64,000 nt of DNA from positions 620,001 to 684,000 of the forward strand of contig NZ_CP047023.1 of assembly GCF_009796765.1 (NCBI RefSeq), read 5' to 3'. Below, piece by piece: positions 63,674 through 64,000 of the stretch. Each line of letters starts with the position of its first letter. Within the stretch, counting starts at the first letter, position 1. The stretch comes from Paraglaciecola sp. L3A3. GTDB taxonomy: Bacteria; Pseudomonadota; Gammaproteobacteria; Enterobacterales; Alteromonadaceae. Both the position numbers and the translations under genes were made by a program. The notes beneath the pieces were generated by a model. It had not been told where the DNA came from. It was given only the letters and a program-made list of their open reading frames with translations, and searched no databases.

Positions 63674-64000
63674 ATGAAGATACTGGTTGATACTCATGCT
63701 CATTCGATTGCAAGTACCCATGCTTATAGTACGGTAAATGAATATTTTATTGAGGCAAAAGAAAAAGGCTTACAAATATTCTCTTTGACTGAGCATGGTC
63801 CTGAGATGCCAGATTCACCTCATCCATGGCATTTTGGTAATAGAAAAATATTACCTAGGCAGAAAAATGGTGTGGTGATGTTAAAAGGAATAGAAGGAAA
63901 TATTTTACCTAATAAAGGGGGATTAGATATTTCCGAACACATGTATGCTTATTTGGATTTTGTTATTGCCAGTTTTCATGAGCCCGTATTTAAACCATGT
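63674..64000 (+). CDS. PHP-domain phosphatase, YcdX-like (3' end outside window)
   Basis: 109 codons visible from an ATG with AAGGAG 7-8 nt upstream. The N-terminal PHP metal motif is VDTHAHSIASTHAYST, followed by FSLTEHGPEMPDSPHPWHF and a further acidic site LKGIEGNILP. This pattern is the YcdX subgroup, trinuclear zinc phosphatases linked to swarming in E. coli. The rest of the gene lies outside. Confidence 0.88.
   Translation, partial: MKILVDTHAHSIASTHAYSTVNEYFIEAKEKGLQIFSLTEHGPEMPDSPHPWHFGNRKILPRQKNGVVMLKGIEGNILPNKGGLDISEHMYAYLDFVIASFHEPVFKPC

Overview
The window is AT-rich chromosomal DNA that reads as a marine, seaweed-associated gammaproteobacterium of the Alteromonadaceae type (Paraglaciecola/Glaciecola-like). 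This is inferred from the gene mix (cbpAM, glmU and glmS with a DeoR regulator, speA, mgtE, GGDEF/EAL proteins) together with agar- and alginate-degrading enzymes. I see no rRNA, tRNA, insertion sequence, prophage or CRISPR array.

Layout. 0-18.8 kb is mostly housekeeping and stress genes: an RhlE-type helicase (cut by the window edge), cbpAM, a DnaQ-like exonuclease with a CNMP/CBS/DUF294 protein, and a reactive-sulfur cluster (rhodanese, persulfide dioxygenase, 1-Cys-type peroxiredoxin, Rrf2 regulator, TauE exporter). After these come an NmrA-like oxidoreductase, ergothioneine genes egtB-egtD followed by a BCCT transporter, a large GGDEF-EAL sensor, an FKBP and a luciferase-like oxidoreductase. 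18.9-26 kb is a first polysaccharide region: GH16 lipoprotein, sulfatase, LctP-type permease, and a sulfatase fused to a YHYH domain. 26.2-31.2 kb is a very AT-rich surface-glycan block: an acyltransferase, then on the other strand a GT-C-like membrane protein, a HAD-UbiA fusion and a small EamA/SMR transporter. 31.2-34.6 kb holds a cluster of GGAT-loop hairpins, then glmS and its DeoR-type regulator.

34.9-47.2 kb is the most unusual part. It has a PL7 alginate lyase, a 1239-residue lipoprotein with two almost identical C-terminal modules, and a five- or six-gene unit: a Tat-exported FAD oxidoreductase, a lipoprotein with an ApbE-type flavinylation motif (apparently broken by, or coupled through, a frame change), an ECF sigma factor, a FecR anti-sigma factor carrying a LamG lectin domain, and a sulfatase. 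This layout resembles Planctomycetes/Verrucomicrobia/Lentisphaerae clusters more than typical gammaproteobacterial PULs, and it sits between glmU and deoR-glmS. 47.3-64 kb returns to glmU, a GH50 agarase, a diguanylate cyclase with a G9 tract inside its active-site motif, an Ada/AlkA-Ogt repair operon, a serine beta-lactamase-like enzyme, speA, mgtE, a GNAT-nitrilase fusion, a small XRE regulator, about 1 kb without genes, and the start of a PHP phosphatase.

How they work together: GH16, GH50 and the sulfatases would desulfate and cut agar- or porphyran-like galactans, while PL7 attacks alginate. The sigma/anti-sigma pair would sense a glycan outside the cytoplasm and switch on its neighbours. 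No TonB receptor or SusCD pair is present, so oligosaccharide uptake must be encoded elsewhere. Functions come from motif recognition by eye, not from database searches.
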